Shown piece by piece: positions 47,773 through 57,531 of a DNA stretch of 64,000 nucleotides (positions within the stretch are counted from its first letter, which is position 1; each line of letters begins with the position of its first letter). The notes beneath the pieces were generated by a model. The model was not told the origin of the DNA. It made no database searches and saw only the letters and a program-made list of their open reading frames with translations. Source of the DNA: Colwellia sp. (lineage in GTDB: Bacteria; Pseudomonadota; Gammaproteobacteria; Enterobacterales; Alteromonadaceae); assembly GCF_013214175.1 (NCBI RefSeq), contig NZ_JABSPA010000002.1, positions 1,240,001 through 1,304,000 of the forward strand. The letters run 5' to 3'. A program made the position numbers and the translations under genes.

Positions 47773-49149
47773 TTAGGACTCCAAGTTTTTAGGATCTATG
47801 GCAAATTTTTCTAAACGGCGGTAAATGGCTGATTTACTCATTCCTAGGTAATCGCCTGCTTCAATGACATTACCTTGAAAGTGTTTTATGGCAGTAATCA
47901 AGGCTCTTTTTTCACTTTCTTCTAAGGTCATCAGTGGCCAGTTTTGTTGAGGATTAGTACCATGATTACTAATGTTTCCGTTCAGACTCAGGGCATTGAC
48001 ATCAAGTACCTGATGTTCAGACATAATAACGGCGCGCTCTATGCTATGGCTAAGTTCGCGGACATTACCTACCCAAGGGTGTTGTAAAATAGCAGCATGG
48101 GCAGCACTTGATAACGTCATACCACTGCGATTATATTTAGCGGCATGTTTATCAAGCAGATGTTCAGCGAGTAAAGTGATATCTTCAGGGCGTTCTCTTA
48201 GTGGCGGGATATGCAACTCTATGGTATTTAACCTAAAGAATAAATCTCGGCGAAAATGCTCATCAGCGATCATTTTCTCAAGGTTAGCATTGGTTGCCGA
48301 GATGATTCTGGCATTGGTTTTTTCAGTTTGGCTTGAGCCGACAACTTCATACTCACCGGTTTCTAATACCCGTAATACCTTACTTTGTAAGTTACCGCCT
48401 AGGGTGCCTATTTCATCTAGAAATAAGGTGCCATCTGAGGCAATGTCAAAGCGGCCTAAACGATTTTCTTTGGCATCGGTAAAGGCTCCTTTTTTATGAC
48501 CAAACAACTCACTTTCAAATAGAGATTCAGGAATCGCGCCCATATTCACGCTAACAAAACGATTATCAGCACGGCTGGAGTGTTCATGGATGTAATTTGC
48601 CAGTAGGCTTTTACCGGTACCATTTTCACCAGTAAGTAAAATGTTGGCATCGGTTTGGGCAGCACGTTTTGCTTTAGCGAGTAGCTCAAGCATAACGGGG
48701 GATTTGGCGAAATATTCCTGTTTGCTCGAAGGGCGGCTTAAGGCCGAATAACGGGCGTTTTCCTTATGCAGTTTTGCACTATCAATTTGCTGTTTAACAA
48801 TGGCAACCAAGCGGGTATTTTTCCAAGGCTTTTCGATAAAATCAACAGCATTTAACTGCATTGCCTGTACGGCAATATCGATACTTGCCCAAGCGGTCAT
48901 CACAACGACGGGTATACTAATATTTTTTCTTTGTAGTTGCTGTAAAAAAGTTAAACCTTCTTGCCCAGAGGTGGTATCACTGGAGTAATTCATATCGAGT
49001 AAGATAAGATCAACTTTTTCAGAGGTGACTATTTGCATTGCCTGAAGTGGACTATCAGCTTCAATACAAGAGAAACCATGGTTGCTTAAGGCGATTGATG
49101 CTGACATGCGAACATCAAGTTGATCATCAACAATCAGAACTTTATTCAT
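47773..49149 (-). CDS. Sigma-54-dependent response regulator, NtrC family
   Basis: 458 residues: receiver domain with D52 as phosphorylation site (LILLDMNYS), AAA+ domain with Walker A GENGTGKS (174-181), and a C-terminal Fis-type helix-turn-helix ending VIEAGDYLGMSKSAIYRRLEKF. The loop that normally reads GAFTGA for contact with sigma-54 is GAFTDA (221-226). I recall the same variant in regulators of similar ABC operons, so it need not be inactive. The operon promoter is of sigma-54 type, which fits autoregulation. Confidence 0.95.
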   Translation of the reverse strand: MNKVLIVDDQLDVRMSASIALSNHGFSCIEADSPLQAMQIVTSEKVDLILLDMNYSSDTTSGQEGLTFLQQLQRKNISIPVVVMTAWASIDIAVQAMQLNAVDFIEKPWKNTRLVAIVKQQIDSAKLHKENARYSALSRPSSKQEYFAKSPVMLELLAKAKRAAQTDANILLTGENGTGKSLLANYIHEHSSRADNRFVSVNMGAIPESLFESELFGHKKGAFTDAKENRLGRFDIASDGTLFLDEIGTLGGNLQSKVLRVLETGEYEVVGSSQTEKTNARIISATNANLEKMIADEHFRRDLFFRLNTIELHIPPLRERPEDITLLAEHLLDKHAAKYNRSGMTLSSAAHAAILQHPWVGNVRELSHSIERAVIMSEHQVLDVNALSLNGNISNHGTNPQQNWPLMTLEESEKRALITAIKHFQGNVIEAGDYLGMSKSAIYRRLEKFAIDPKNLES

Positions 49150-49209
49150 AAAGTGACTTACTTTCCATAGAGGTTATTTAATGGTTGGGCTGTTCAGTAA
49201 AAAGCATAA

Positions 49210-49245
49210 AACGACATTAACTGATGAGAGCAAGCTAATGTCGTT
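49210..49245 (-). terminator. Hairpin between efflux permease and regulator genes
   Basis: AACGACATTA (49210-49219) pairs with TAATGTCGTT (49236-49245). Read on the minus strand it is followed by TTTTATG and a further T run. It may attenuate transcription into the two-component genes. Confidence 0.6.
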
Positions 49246-49259
49246 ACTATCTTTGCTGT

Positions 49260-51698
49260 TTACTCGTTTCTTAAGGCTTTCATTGGCCTGGCTTTAATGA
49301 TTTTTTGCATTGGCCTAATGCTGGCATAGATGGCAATGCCAGTACTTAACAATATTGCCGGTAGGGCAAAGCGAATATCAAAACTTAACCAAGGACTTAA
49401 GCTTTGATAAAATTGGTTATAAATCACTAGTATAATGATATTTGCCAAAACTACCCCGAGTAATAACGGTACTATGGCATCTTTAATTAGCAATTTATAG
49501 AGTCGGGCTTTTTTAGCGCCCAGTGCCATGCGAATACCAAATTCAAAGCGGCGTAGACCTAAGTTATAACTCAATACCCCGTAAATTCCGACACTGGCTA
49601 ATAATAGTGTGAAAGCAGCAAGAATATAGCTTAAGTATAAGGTGATTATGTCCATATAAATGATGCGGTCATATTCATCGCTTAGCGAGCGAAACTCCCA
49701 AATATTAAAACGCGCATCTTCTTTACGTAAAGTTAACAGTATGGTCTCTTGATTGATTGAGTAACCCGGCTTAGTTTCAACGATTAAGTTATAGCCAAAT
49801 GGTTGGTTAGGCCACCAAATATGCTTGCCTTGATCTTTGTCAAAGTGGTTCGGATGATTAAAATCTTCGGTAATACCAACAATTTCATTTTTTGGCTCAT
49901 GGCCATCATAGACTTTACCCAGTACATCACCGTTTGGATCTAACAAGTAGGCTAAGCTTTGCGTCACCATTACTTCTTGTTTTTCGCCACGTATCGCTTC
50001 ATCACTAAAAGTGCGGCCTTTCAGTATTTTTAAGCCGGTGTGCTCGAAATAATCACTGCCCACCCACCCTTGTGGAATAAAGTCGGTCGTTTTACCATCC
50101 ATGTCCGTTAAGTTAGATTTGGTAATACGTATAGATACCGGGCTACGGCCGTTTGATACTTTTTCAACTTGTGGTAAGTTCTCGAAAGCTTGTTTGATTT
50201 TTTGCACTTTATCAAAACGCTCGGTAACCGATAATTCATCATTTTCACCACGGATAAAAGCGCCAAAGGAATACATGTTATCAACTTTGCTACCCATTGG
50301 CCGGTCTAGTGTTTGATGGGTTTTGGTTAGTGCTAAACAAGCAAAGATAATTAACAAACTAGCAAAGGTCATTTGTATAGTAATAAGTACTTTTACCGTA
50401 CGGGCCGAAACCTGATTAACACTGCCTTTACCACTCGATTGCAGCTGGTTTTTTAATGCCTTGTAATCGACTAAGCGAGAGGTCACTAAGGCAAATAAAT
50501 AAGCCAGTAGTAAGCTAAGTATAATCGCCACACCAAGCAAGTTAATGTCTATGGTAAGCGATTGTACTAGCGGCAGATTACCTGCAGCTAGATGCTTGAA
50601 TAGCTTAATACCCCATGCAGAGATAAACAAAGCTACTGCTACCGATGACATCATCAGAATCAATGTTTGCGTTAAAATGGCGTTAAATAATAGTCGTCGT
50701 TTTGCCCCCAATACCGCTTGTAGTGCTAAGGTTTTATGTTGTGCTAGGGCACGCGAGAAAAATAAATTACAAACATTAACCACGGCAATAAGTAATAAAC
50801 CTAAAGTGCCGGCCAATAAGAACAAGCTTAAATGTCCCTTATCACCTAGCTCAACTGTTCTATATTTTGTTACTAGCGGTCTAAAATCTGTTGAGGTCTC
50901 GTAACCTTCCAGCCATTCTGCGCGAATATCTTCAATACGGTCGTCTAGGTCTTTTAAGATACTTGTTTGGCTAGTACCAACTTTGGCAATACCGACTAGT
51001 TTTAATGATTTATAGGTATTATCCCAAGGGTTGTCCCATTCACCATTATTAAAAAAACGTCTGTCAGAGCCAAAGTGCAACCATATATCAGTTTTACCAC
51101 TATAAAACATATAAGGCGCTTCAAATGATTTGGCCACCACACCAATAATGGTAAAGGCGCGTTCACCGTCATTAAGTGTTTTACCAATAATATTGGGGGT
51201 ACGGTCAAAGTACTTTTGCCAAAAGGATTCTGAAATAACAACATTATCAGATGCTTGCTCTAAGGGCAGGTCAGTTGCAAAGCTATGTCCTAACAACATA
51301 GGCACTTTGAATATGTCAAAATAGTCTGGCATAGCAAAGGTGGCTACCACTCTAGGCTCACCAGGTAAGCTAGTTAACATAATATTATTAGGACTAACTG
51401 GAGTCAGTTTGTCAAAGCTGTTCTGGGTCTTATACCAATGGATAATGGATTTATAACTTTGAAAACCACTATGGGTTCCTGCAGGTGTATCTACTTCTTG
51501 CTCGACCACGTAGAGCTTTTGTTCATCTAAGACATTGAGTGGCTTTAAAAAGTAAGTATTTACCAATGAGAAAACCACAAACAAGGTTGCTAGTGTCAGT
51601 GACATGGTCACCATTACCGAAGCAACAAAACCGGGGGCATTTTTCAGTGAGTTAAAGGCGAGGTTAAACTGCGTTTTAGTTCGAATAAAAGCACTCAT
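49260..51698 (-). CDS. MacB-like ABC transporter permease (two FtsX domains)
   Basis: Inner-membrane permease of 812 residues with two FtsX-like repeats. After the first helix (about 22-48) comes a periplasmic MacB_PCD-type domain, then helices at about 290-420, a second periplasmic part and the final helices at about 690-800, ending PMKALRNE, a typical FtsX-family ending. The protein does not carry its own ATPase, which is encoded separately upstream, three bases away. Such pumps drive mechanotransmission for peptides, lipids or toxins rather than bulk transport. Confidence 0.93.
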   Translation of the reverse strand: MSAFIRTKTQFNLAFNSLKNAPGFVASVMVTMSLTLATLFVVFSLVNTYFLKPLNVLDEQKLYVVEQEVDTPAGTHSGFQSYKSIIHWYKTQNSFDKLTPVSPNNIMLTSLPGEPRVVATFAMPDYFDIFKVPMLLGHSFATDLPLEQASDNVVISESFWQKYFDRTPNIIGKTLNDGERAFTIIGVVAKSFEAPYMFYSGKTDIWLHFGSDRRFFNNGEWDNPWDNTYKSLKLVGIAKVGTSQTSILKDLDDRIEDIRAEWLEGYETSTDFRPLVTKYRTVELGDKGHLSLFLLAGTLGLLLIAVVNVCNLFFSRALAQHKTLALQAVLGAKRRLLFNAILTQTLILMMSSVAVALFISAWGIKLFKHLAAGNLPLVQSLTIDINLLGVAIILSLLLAYLFALVTSRLVDYKALKNQLQSSGKGSVNQVSARTVKVLITIQMTFASLLIIFACLALTKTHQTLDRPMGSKVDNMYSFGAFIRGENDELSVTERFDKVQKIKQAFENLPQVEKVSNGRSPVSIRITKSNLTDMDGKTTDFIPQGWVGSDYFEHTGLKILKGRTFSDEAIRGEKQEVMVTQSLAYLLDPNGDVLGKVYDGHEPKNEIVGITEDFNHPNHFDKDQGKHIWWPNQPFGYNLIVETKPGYSINQETILLTLRKEDARFNIWEFRSLSDEYDRIIYMDIITLYLSYILAAFTLLLASVGIYGVLSYNLGLRRFEFGIRMALGAKKARLYKLLIKDAIVPLLLGVVLANIIILVIYNQFYQSLSPWLSFDIRFALPAILLSTGIAIYASIRPMQKIIKARPMKALRNE

Positions 51699-51700
51699 GA

Positions 51701-52501
51701 TTACACCACTGCTTGTTCTGCTAGGCCAGCCATCGCGTCTGGGTTATTACTCATGTCTTCTTGAGCTTGGGAATACTCAATTATCTTACCATCTAGTAAG
51801 TGTATTTGTTTACTCGCATGGCCGGCATACCTAACGTCATGGGTAACCATGCAAATTGTTGTACCTTGTTTGTTCAGGTTATTTAATATGTCCATTACCG
51901 CATCACCATTTTTAGAGTCTAGGTTACCGGTCGGTTCATCGACCAATAAGATACTGGGTTGACCCGCGAGTGCTCTAGCGATTGCGACACGTTGTTGTTG
52001 ACCACCAGATAGTTGGTTAGGTTTGTGGCTTTTTCTATGTTCCATCTCAACTTGAGTCAGTGCTTGTATTACTCTTTGTTCAATCTCACTTGCAGTTAAA
52101 GTGTCTTCTCGGTAGGTCAGCGGTAAAGCAACATTGTCGAAAATACTCAATTCATCAATTAAGTTAAATGATTGAAAAACAAAACCTATATGCAGATTTC
52201 TTAACTCTGCTTGTTGATCCATGGTTAGGTTATGAGTGTCAACATTTTCAATAAGGTATTCGCCGTTACTTGGCGAGTCTAATAAGCCTAATAGTGATAA
52301 TAGCGTTGACTTGCCACAGCCTGATGGACCACTGATTGACAAGTAATCACCTTTCATAATATCGAGGTTTATATCGGTCAGCGCTTTAATTTCGATATTC
52401 GAAGAATGATAGGTTTTAGAAATATTTTTCAATGATATTATTGGCTTTTTTTTGCTGTTTTCTACCGTTTTTAGTGTGCTAGTTGTCTTATTCATTATCA
52501 T
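51701..52501 (-). CDS. ABC transporter ATPase, MacB/LolD type
   Basis: ATP-binding subunit of 266 residues. Walker A GPSGCGKST, signature LSGGQQQRVAIARAL, Walker B ILLVDEPTGNLDS and the switch histidine in MVTHDVRYA are all present and spaced normally. There is a 25-residue N-terminal extension and a short acidic tail. Possible starts are the ATG at 52501 or at 52495. It lies four bases after the adaptor gene and three before the permease. Confidence 0.95.
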   Translation of the reverse strand: MIMNKTTSTLKTVENSKKKPIISLKNISKTYHSSNIEIKALTDINLDIMKGDYLSISGPSGCGKSTLLSLLGLLDSPSNGEYLIENVDTHNLTMDQQAELRNLHIGFVFQSFNLIDELSIFDNVALPLTYREDTLTASEIEQRVIQALTQVEMEHRKSHKPNQLSGGQQQRVAIARALAGQPSILLVDEPTGNLDSKNGDAVMDILNNLNKQGTTICMVTHDVRYAGHASKQIHLLDGKIIEYSQAQEDMSNNPDAMAGLAEQAVV

Positions 52502-52505
52502 TCCT

Positions 52506-53765
52506 TTATTGATTTACAAGTAGGTTTTTTTGCGTGGTCGGCCATTGAGACATATCTGAAACAATGAGTTGGTCACCGCGCTGAGCACCACTAATCACCT
52601 CAATTTGATTGCCCGAAAGTGTACCAAATTGTATTGTGGTTAGTTGTGCACTTTGTCCGTCGCTGCGCAGGCGATAAATATTTTTTTCTTTAAAATCGTA
52701 GACATTGTTAGGTTGTTCAACATAGAGGGCATTGTTTATTTCTTTGACATGAATTTTGCCTTCGACTGTTAGATCAGGACGGGCATTGGCAGGTAATTCT
52801 CCGGTTAAATCTAACTCAATCATCACTCGACCATCGGTAACGACGGGGTCTATGCGGATGACTTTTGCCGTTATATTTTTACCCGAGGTTTGAATAGAGG
52901 CCGACATGCCAATAGCTATTTGGTCGGCTTGGTTTTGTTGTACCCGTAATTGCGCCACTAACTTTTTGTCAGAGCCAACCATAGCCAGTTGCGTGCCGGG
53001 CGTTAAGCTTTGTCCTATTTCAACCGGCAGTGTTTGTAGTATGCCATCTAGGCCTGCGCGTACGGTTAAACGCTCAAAACGATTTTTGATGGTTTTAAAG
53101 TTAAGTTGGTATTGGGTAATCAAATCTTGGCTTATCTTTACTCGTTCTTTTTGCATGTCCTTCAAGTGTTCTTGTCTGGTTCTCTCAATGGCCACTCTTT
53201 GCTTTAATTGACGGACGTTTAACTGGCTACGTTTGAAATCAAGGGCGCTAACAATACCTTTATCAATTAACTGTTGCTCTGCTTGTGCTCTTAGCTCGGC
53301 ATTTTCTAATTCACTTAGCAACAAGGCTATTTGTGCATCGTGCTCTAACAGTTGACTTTTATGGGCAATCACTTGTTGGTTAAATTCGGCATTTTGCCGT
53401 GCAAGTTCTAACTTAGCATTTACCACTGCTTGTTCAAGTTGTGGATCAGACAAGATCATGATGATGCTGTCTTTAGTGACTTTAGCGCCGGGATAGAGGG
53501 TTATGCTTTCAACAATCGCTTGAGTTTGACTGGTTAATAAACGTTGATACTTGGCTTTTAAACGGCCATAACCGGCGACATTTACTTTGAAGTCACCTTG
53601 TTTAACTTCGCCTATGCGCAGTGAACTTAGTTCCACTTGTGGTTCATTGGTTAATGAAGCGCCGCCCCAGAGTAGTAATATGGTCATCAATAAAGTGATG
53701 ATCGCTAACAGGCCTTTTTTATTAAAGCCTTGTGGTTTTTTTTGCAGTGTCGTTGTTAGGTCCAT
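52506..53765 (-). CDS. Periplasmic adaptor of the MacA/HlyD type
   Basis: First gene of the operon, 419 residues, linking the permease to an outer-membrane channel. A single membrane anchor (about 19-38) is followed by a lipoyl half, a long coiled hairpin (about 110-210), the second lipoyl half and a beta-barrel region with GQSLTPGTQLAMVGSD. Typical phrases are LYPGAKVTKDSIIMILSDP and VRAGLDGILQTLPVEIG. Transcription starts from a sigma-54 promoter about 50 bases upstream. Confidence 0.92.
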   Translation of the reverse strand: MDLTTTLQKKPQGFNKKGLLAIITLLMTILLLWGGASLTNEPQVELSSLRIGEVKQGDFKVNVAGYGRLKAKYQRLLTSQTQAIVESITLYPGAKVTKDSIIMILSDPQLEQAVVNAKLELARQNAEFNQQVIAHKSQLLEHDAQIALLLSELENAELRAQAEQQLIDKGIVSALDFKRSQLNVRQLKQRVAIERTRQEHLKDMQKERVKISQDLITQYQLNFKTIKNRFERLTVRAGLDGILQTLPVEIGQSLTPGTQLAMVGSDKKLVAQLRVQQNQADQIAIGMSASIQTSGKNITAKVIRIDPVVTDGRVMIELDLTGELPANARPDLTVEGKIHVKEINNALYVEQPNNVYDFKEKNIYRLRSDGQSAQLTTIQFGTLSGNQIEVISGAQRGDQLIVSDMSQWPTTQKNLLVNQ

Positions 53766-53816
53766 GCTTTAGTCTTTTCAATTAGGTTAGGTATTATCGT
53801 TATTGAAAACTAAAAA

Positions 53817-53831
53817 GCTAGAAGCGTGCCA
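53817..53831 (-). promoter_or_regulatory. Sigma-54 promoter of the MacAB-like operon
   Basis: On the minus strand: TGGCACGCTTCTAGC. The -24 element TGGCACG is consensus and GG to GC spacing is exactly 10 bases. It is about 52 bases before the adaptor ATG. Confidence 0.78.
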
Positions 53832-53883
53832 AAATGTTATCTATTGATTTATAATGGTATTTTGATTTTATTGATTGTGTAGT

Positions 53884-53920
53884 TTCCCTGTGGAGGGAAT
53901 CGAGATTTATAAGTGGGAAT
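53884..53920. promoter_or_regulatory. Candidate enhancer sites for the NtrC-type regulator
   Basis: TTCCCTGTGGAGGGAA (53884-53899) is a perfect 6+4+6 palindrome, and GGGAAT recurs at 53895 and 53915, 20 bases apart. The group lies about 55 to 90 bases upstream of the -24 element, where enhancer sites are expected. Confidence 0.55.
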
Positions 53921-54006
53921 TAGATCGCAGCTTTGTGGGTCTATAACTCCAATAAGGACCATTTGCTATAATAGCTATTGGATTAAAGTTAATGGTTATT
54001 GTTTTT

Positions 54007-55098
54007 ATGAATAAGATTTTAAAGTTAGTGTTATTAGTACTGTTATTTCAGTCTAGCTATAGTGTCGCTGACCGTTTTAAAGTTGTTTTTTTAAACCCTG
54101 GCTTTCCAACAGAAAATACTACTGGCAGCTTTTGGACTAATGTTACCCAATTTATGGATGCTGCAGCGGAAGATTTAGATATTGAATTGGTTACTGTATA
54201 TGCTTATCGCAATCATATTTTAATGAAATCATTAATTGAGGAGATAGCAGCAGAAAAACCCAAATATGTTGTTTTAGTTAATGAAAAAGGCATAGCGTTA
54301 AGTATTATTAAGCAGCTTGCTAGATATGACATAGCTAGCTTTATGTTATTGAATAGCCTAAATGAAAAAGATTTTGTGTTATTGTCAGCTAAAGAAAAGC
54401 GCCTGCTAAAAGGTAGTGTTACTCCTAATAACTATAACGCTGGAAAAAAGCTACTTAATGGTTTAGTGACATTATATAAGTCACATAAAAATAAAGCGGA
54501 TAAAAAACAGCTTATCAAAATACTTGCCCTGCAAGGGGACTATACAACGCCGGCATCACTTGCTCGAGAGTTAGGCTTCAATGATGCTTTAAAAGCTAAC
54601 CAAAACTTACTGGCTGTTGATAGCACTGTCTCGAACTGGTCTAAACAACAGAGTTACGAAAAAGTAACAGGTATTTTGCAGCACACTCGCATCGATATTA
54701 TTTGGGCAGCTAATGACGCTATGGCATTTGGGGCAAAAAAAGCTGTGTTAGCCACAAAAATGTCTCAGCCAATCTATATAGGGGGTATTAACTGGGATAT
54801 TGATGATATCAACTATCCGGTGGATTTATCCTTTGGTGGTCATGTTGCTTTAGGGGCAAAGTCATTAGTTATGCTAAAAGATATTGATAACAACAGCCTT
54901 GTAAATGATAACAGGCATCAGGTGGTTGATATTTTTGAGTCTAGCTTAAGTACTTATTACCATGACTTTACTCAGAGGTTAAGCCTAAAACAACTAGGTC
55001 ATTATGACTTTTCACGATTTAGTCTATCTTCAGCAGAGCCATTAGTTTTCTCTATTGATAACTTAGCGAAGGTCTTTACCCCGCCAACAGGCGAATAA
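54007..55098 (+). CDS. Periplasmic sugar-binding-like protein (type 1 fold)
   Basis: Exported protein of about 363 residues that resembles the RbsB/LuxP class of periplasmic binding proteins. The ATG at 54007 gives a signal peptide ending at YSVA; an in-frame ATG at 53992 would add five residues. Features are VVFLNPGFPTENTTGSFW at the first strand, EKPKYVVLVNEKG and the second-lobe phrase IDIIWAANDAMAFGAKKA. No ABC permease or sensor partner is adjacent. It is divergent from the efflux operon. The ligand is unknown; a sensor input role is possible. Confidence 0.8.
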   Translation: MNKILKLVLLVLLFQSSYSVADRFKVVFLNPGFPTENTTGSFWTNVTQFMDAAAEDLDIELVTVYAYRNHILMKSLIEEIAAEKPKYVVLVNEKGIALSIIKQLARYDIASFMLLNSLNEKDFVLLSAKEKRLLKGSVTPNNYNAGKKLLNGLVTLYKSHKNKADKKQLIKILALQGDYTTPASLARELGFNDALKANQNLLAVDSTVSNWSKQQSYEKVTGILQHTRIDIIWAANDAMAFGAKKAVLATKMSQPIYIGGINWDIDDINYPVDLSFGGHVALGAKSLVMLKDIDNNSLVNDNRHQVVDIFESSLSTYYHDFTQRLSLKQLGHYDFSRFSLSSAEPLVFSIDNLAKVFTPPTGE

Positions 55099-55131
55099 AA
55101 ATTAACTTAGTTTGCTGAAAGCCTATTATCG

Positions 55132-55758
55132 CTAATCACATTTTATTACTTGGTTGCTACGTGTTTCATCTTTACCGTCAGAGTTACTGTCCGTTGTTGC
55201 GTAAAACCGGCCAGAACGGGCTATTACTATGGCCCTAGACATCTCTTGATAGCCTTTCGGGCAATACCTTAATGTGCCATTACTCAAGCCAAATAAATGC
55301 CCTGTTGCTTGGTAGGTGATTTTAGTTCTATTTTTTGCATATATGAGTATATCACCTGATTTTATCTTACTCTTAGTTGCAATCAATAGTTCATTATTGG
55401 CGCTATCAAATTGCTGATTGCCATTGTTATCAATAAATACACTAAGCTCTTCGTGCCAGTCGCTCGAACATGCGCCATTACCTGCTATTGGGCAGATAAT
55501 AACATTACTGTCACTGCTAATAGCGTGATTTCGGGCGGTAAGTAACAAGCGGGATAGCCGTGAAATTTCATTATCCACCCTGAGCTGGACAATAAAGTGG
55601 TTTAAGTTAGGTAAGGCAATGCTGGTGAGTATCGAAGTAATTCCTATACTGAGCATTAATTCGATGAGCGTCATGCCTCGGCATGACTGTATTTTAAGGT
55701 AAGCTAGGGATGTTCTGGTCGGAACTTTGCTATGGTAATGCGGCTGAGTTTTAAGCAT
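55132..55758 (-). CDS. Type II/IV pseudopilin, FimT/GspH-like
   Basis: 208-residue prepilin-like protein. A long basic leader of 29 residues ends in the prepilin peptidase site, G followed by MTLIELMLSIGITSILTSIA, with the conserved glutamate at position 5 of the mature form and a hydrophobic helix. The C-terminal head has paired cysteines and the phrase IVIARSGRFY, typical of FimT/GspH. It stands alone, convergent with the binding-protein gene, so its secretion or pilus system must be encoded elsewhere. Confidence 0.9.
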   Translation of the reverse strand: MLKTQPHYHSKVPTRTSLAYLKIQSCRGMTLIELMLSIGITSILTSIALPNLNHFIVQLRVDNEISRLSRLLLTARNHAISSDSNVIICPIAGNGACSSDWHEELSVFIDNNGNQQFDSANNELLIATKSKIKSGDILIYAKNRTKITYQATGHLFGLSNGTLRYCPKGYQEMSRAIVIARSGRFYATTDSNSDGKDETRSNQVIKCD

Positions 55759-55849
55759 AAAAAATCCATTTTTATTAACTGCCCGGTATGATTAAGTTAT
55801 AGATAATAAAAATGGATTTAGCTAAGCCTAAAAGTACTTTAAGAAAGGA

Positions 55850-56695
55850 TTAACTGTAAATTGTTGGTATCGCTTGTCTTTTATGTTGTGTTTTTTTATA
55901 GATATTGATGATGTGTTCACTAACTGTAGTGGTTACCTGCTTACCTTCTAAGAAGTTATCTAATTGCTCATAACTTATACCTAGAGCATCTTCGTCAGTT
56001 TTACCCGGCTCTAGCTCTTCTAAATCAGCGGTCGGTGCCTTATCAACGAGAATACTTGGCGCGCCAAGTTCTTTGGCAAGTGCCCTAACTTGTCTTTTTG
56101 ATAAACCAAAAAGTGGCGCTAAATCACAAGCGCCATCGCCCCATTTAGTGAAGAAGCCAGTGATGTTTTCTGCACTATGATCTGTACCCAACACTAAGCC
56201 GCCAACAATACCGGCAATATGATATTGAGTCGCCATGCGTGCTCTCGCTTTTACATTGCCTTTAGAGAAATCTATATGAGCATCATTAGCAGTTAACAGC
56301 TCAGCTTTACTCATCGCTTGTAAAACCTCATGATGAATACCCTCAACACCCACTTGTATATTTGTGGTTAAACAGTGACTTGGTTGAATAAAATTTATTG
56401 CTTGTTGGGCATCATCTTCATCTGCTTGTATACCATAAGGTAAACGTACCGCGATAAATTGATAACGTTTGCTATGACTGCCTTCAGCTTGTTGCTCATT
56501 TAATTCATCAATCGCAAGTTGTGCTAATCGACCACAAGTTGAAGAGTCAACACCACCGCTTATGCCCAAGACTAAATTGTTTAGCCCTGATTGCGTTAAT
56601 TGTTTTTTGATAAAGGTAACACGGCGATTAATTTCAAATTGAACATCAATTTCAGGGATAACTTTCATTTCGGCAATAATGGTTTGCTGATCCAT
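55850..56695 (-). CDS. nadE: NH3-dependent NAD+ synthetase
   Basis: Last step of NAD synthesis: amidation of deamido-NAD with ammonia and ATP. 281 residues, close to the enteric 275-residue form without a glutaminase domain. The PP-loop SGGVDSS is at 46-52, and the phrases [20 protein letters not shown] and [21 protein letters not shown] carry the deamido-NAD and ammonia sites. Ribosome site AGGAAG precedes the ATG. It is divergent from glnB, giving a nitrogen-linked pair. Confidence 0.97.
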   Translation of the reverse strand: MDQQTIIAEMKVIPEIDVQFEINRRVTFIKKQLTQSGLNNLVLGISGGVDSSTCGRLAQLAIDELNEQQAEGSHSKRYQFIAVRLPYGIQADEDDAQQAINFIQPSHCLTTNIQVGVEGIHHEVLQAMSKAELLTANDAHIDFSKGNVKARARMATQYHIAGIVGGLVLGTDHSAENITGFFTKWGDGACDLAPLFGLSKRQVRALAKELGAPSILVDKAPTADLEELEPGKTDEDALGISYEQLDNFLEGKQVTTTVSEHIINIYKKTQHKRQAIPTIYS

Positions 56696-56833
56696 AAGAC
56701 TTCCTAGCTGGCAAGTGGGTAAAGTATGTTGTTTTCACTAGTTTAACAAAATTAAAAGCCAATTGGATATTGCTAAATAGCATTAAACACGCTGTAATAT
56801 CTTTATTAGTGAAATCAATGCAACTTTAACTGA

Positions 56834-57184
<351 letters not shown>

Positions 57185-57225
57185 TTTTCTAGCGCTATTT
57201 ACTTTCTAATCGTAGTAATAGTTTA

Positions 57226-57257
57226 AGTACGATGGTAATCAGCTTTACCGTCGTACT
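57226..57257 (+). terminator. Hairpin after glnB
   Basis: AGTACGATGGTAA (57226-57238) with TTACCGTCGTACT (57245-57257), one mismatch. There is no T run, so termination may be partial. Confidence 0.5.
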
Positions 57258-57360
57258 CCGCATCAATGCCTTTTCACTTCAATACCTCTTGTTCAGATCC
57301 TATGAATTCTGCTTTGTTAGTTCAAAACAAACTCGAAATTGCATAGCAAACCATTAAAAG

Positions 57361-57377
57361 TGTCCTACTATTTTACA
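57361..57377 (+). promoter_or_regulatory. 17-bp element shared by both PEP-CTERM genes (second copy)
   Basis: TGTCCTACTATTTTACA begins 81 bases upstream of the -24 GG. Same TGTC and TTTTACA ends and total length as the copy at 28652-28668. Confidence 0.5.
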
Positions 57378-57440
57378 CCTTTGCCACAGCGTAAATTAGC
57401 CTTGTTATTAACTAATTAATAACTATGCATAAATGTACTT

Positions 57441-57456
57441 TGGTGCAATTTATGCA
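57441..57456 (+). promoter_or_regulatory. Sigma-54 promoter of PEP-CTERM gene 57532
   Basis: TGGTGCAATTTATGCA: -24 GG at 57442-57443 and -12 GC at 57454-57455 with exactly 10 bases between. It lies about 75 bases before the ATG, as for the other PEP-CTERM gene. The 347-base gap holds this, the shared element and the glnB hairpin. Confidence 0.7.
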
Positions 57457-57531
57457 GCTATTTCTATGACGAATTTTTCTATGAATAATACCAATGCTGT
57501 TAAATGGTATTCAATAACATGAGGAAACGTT

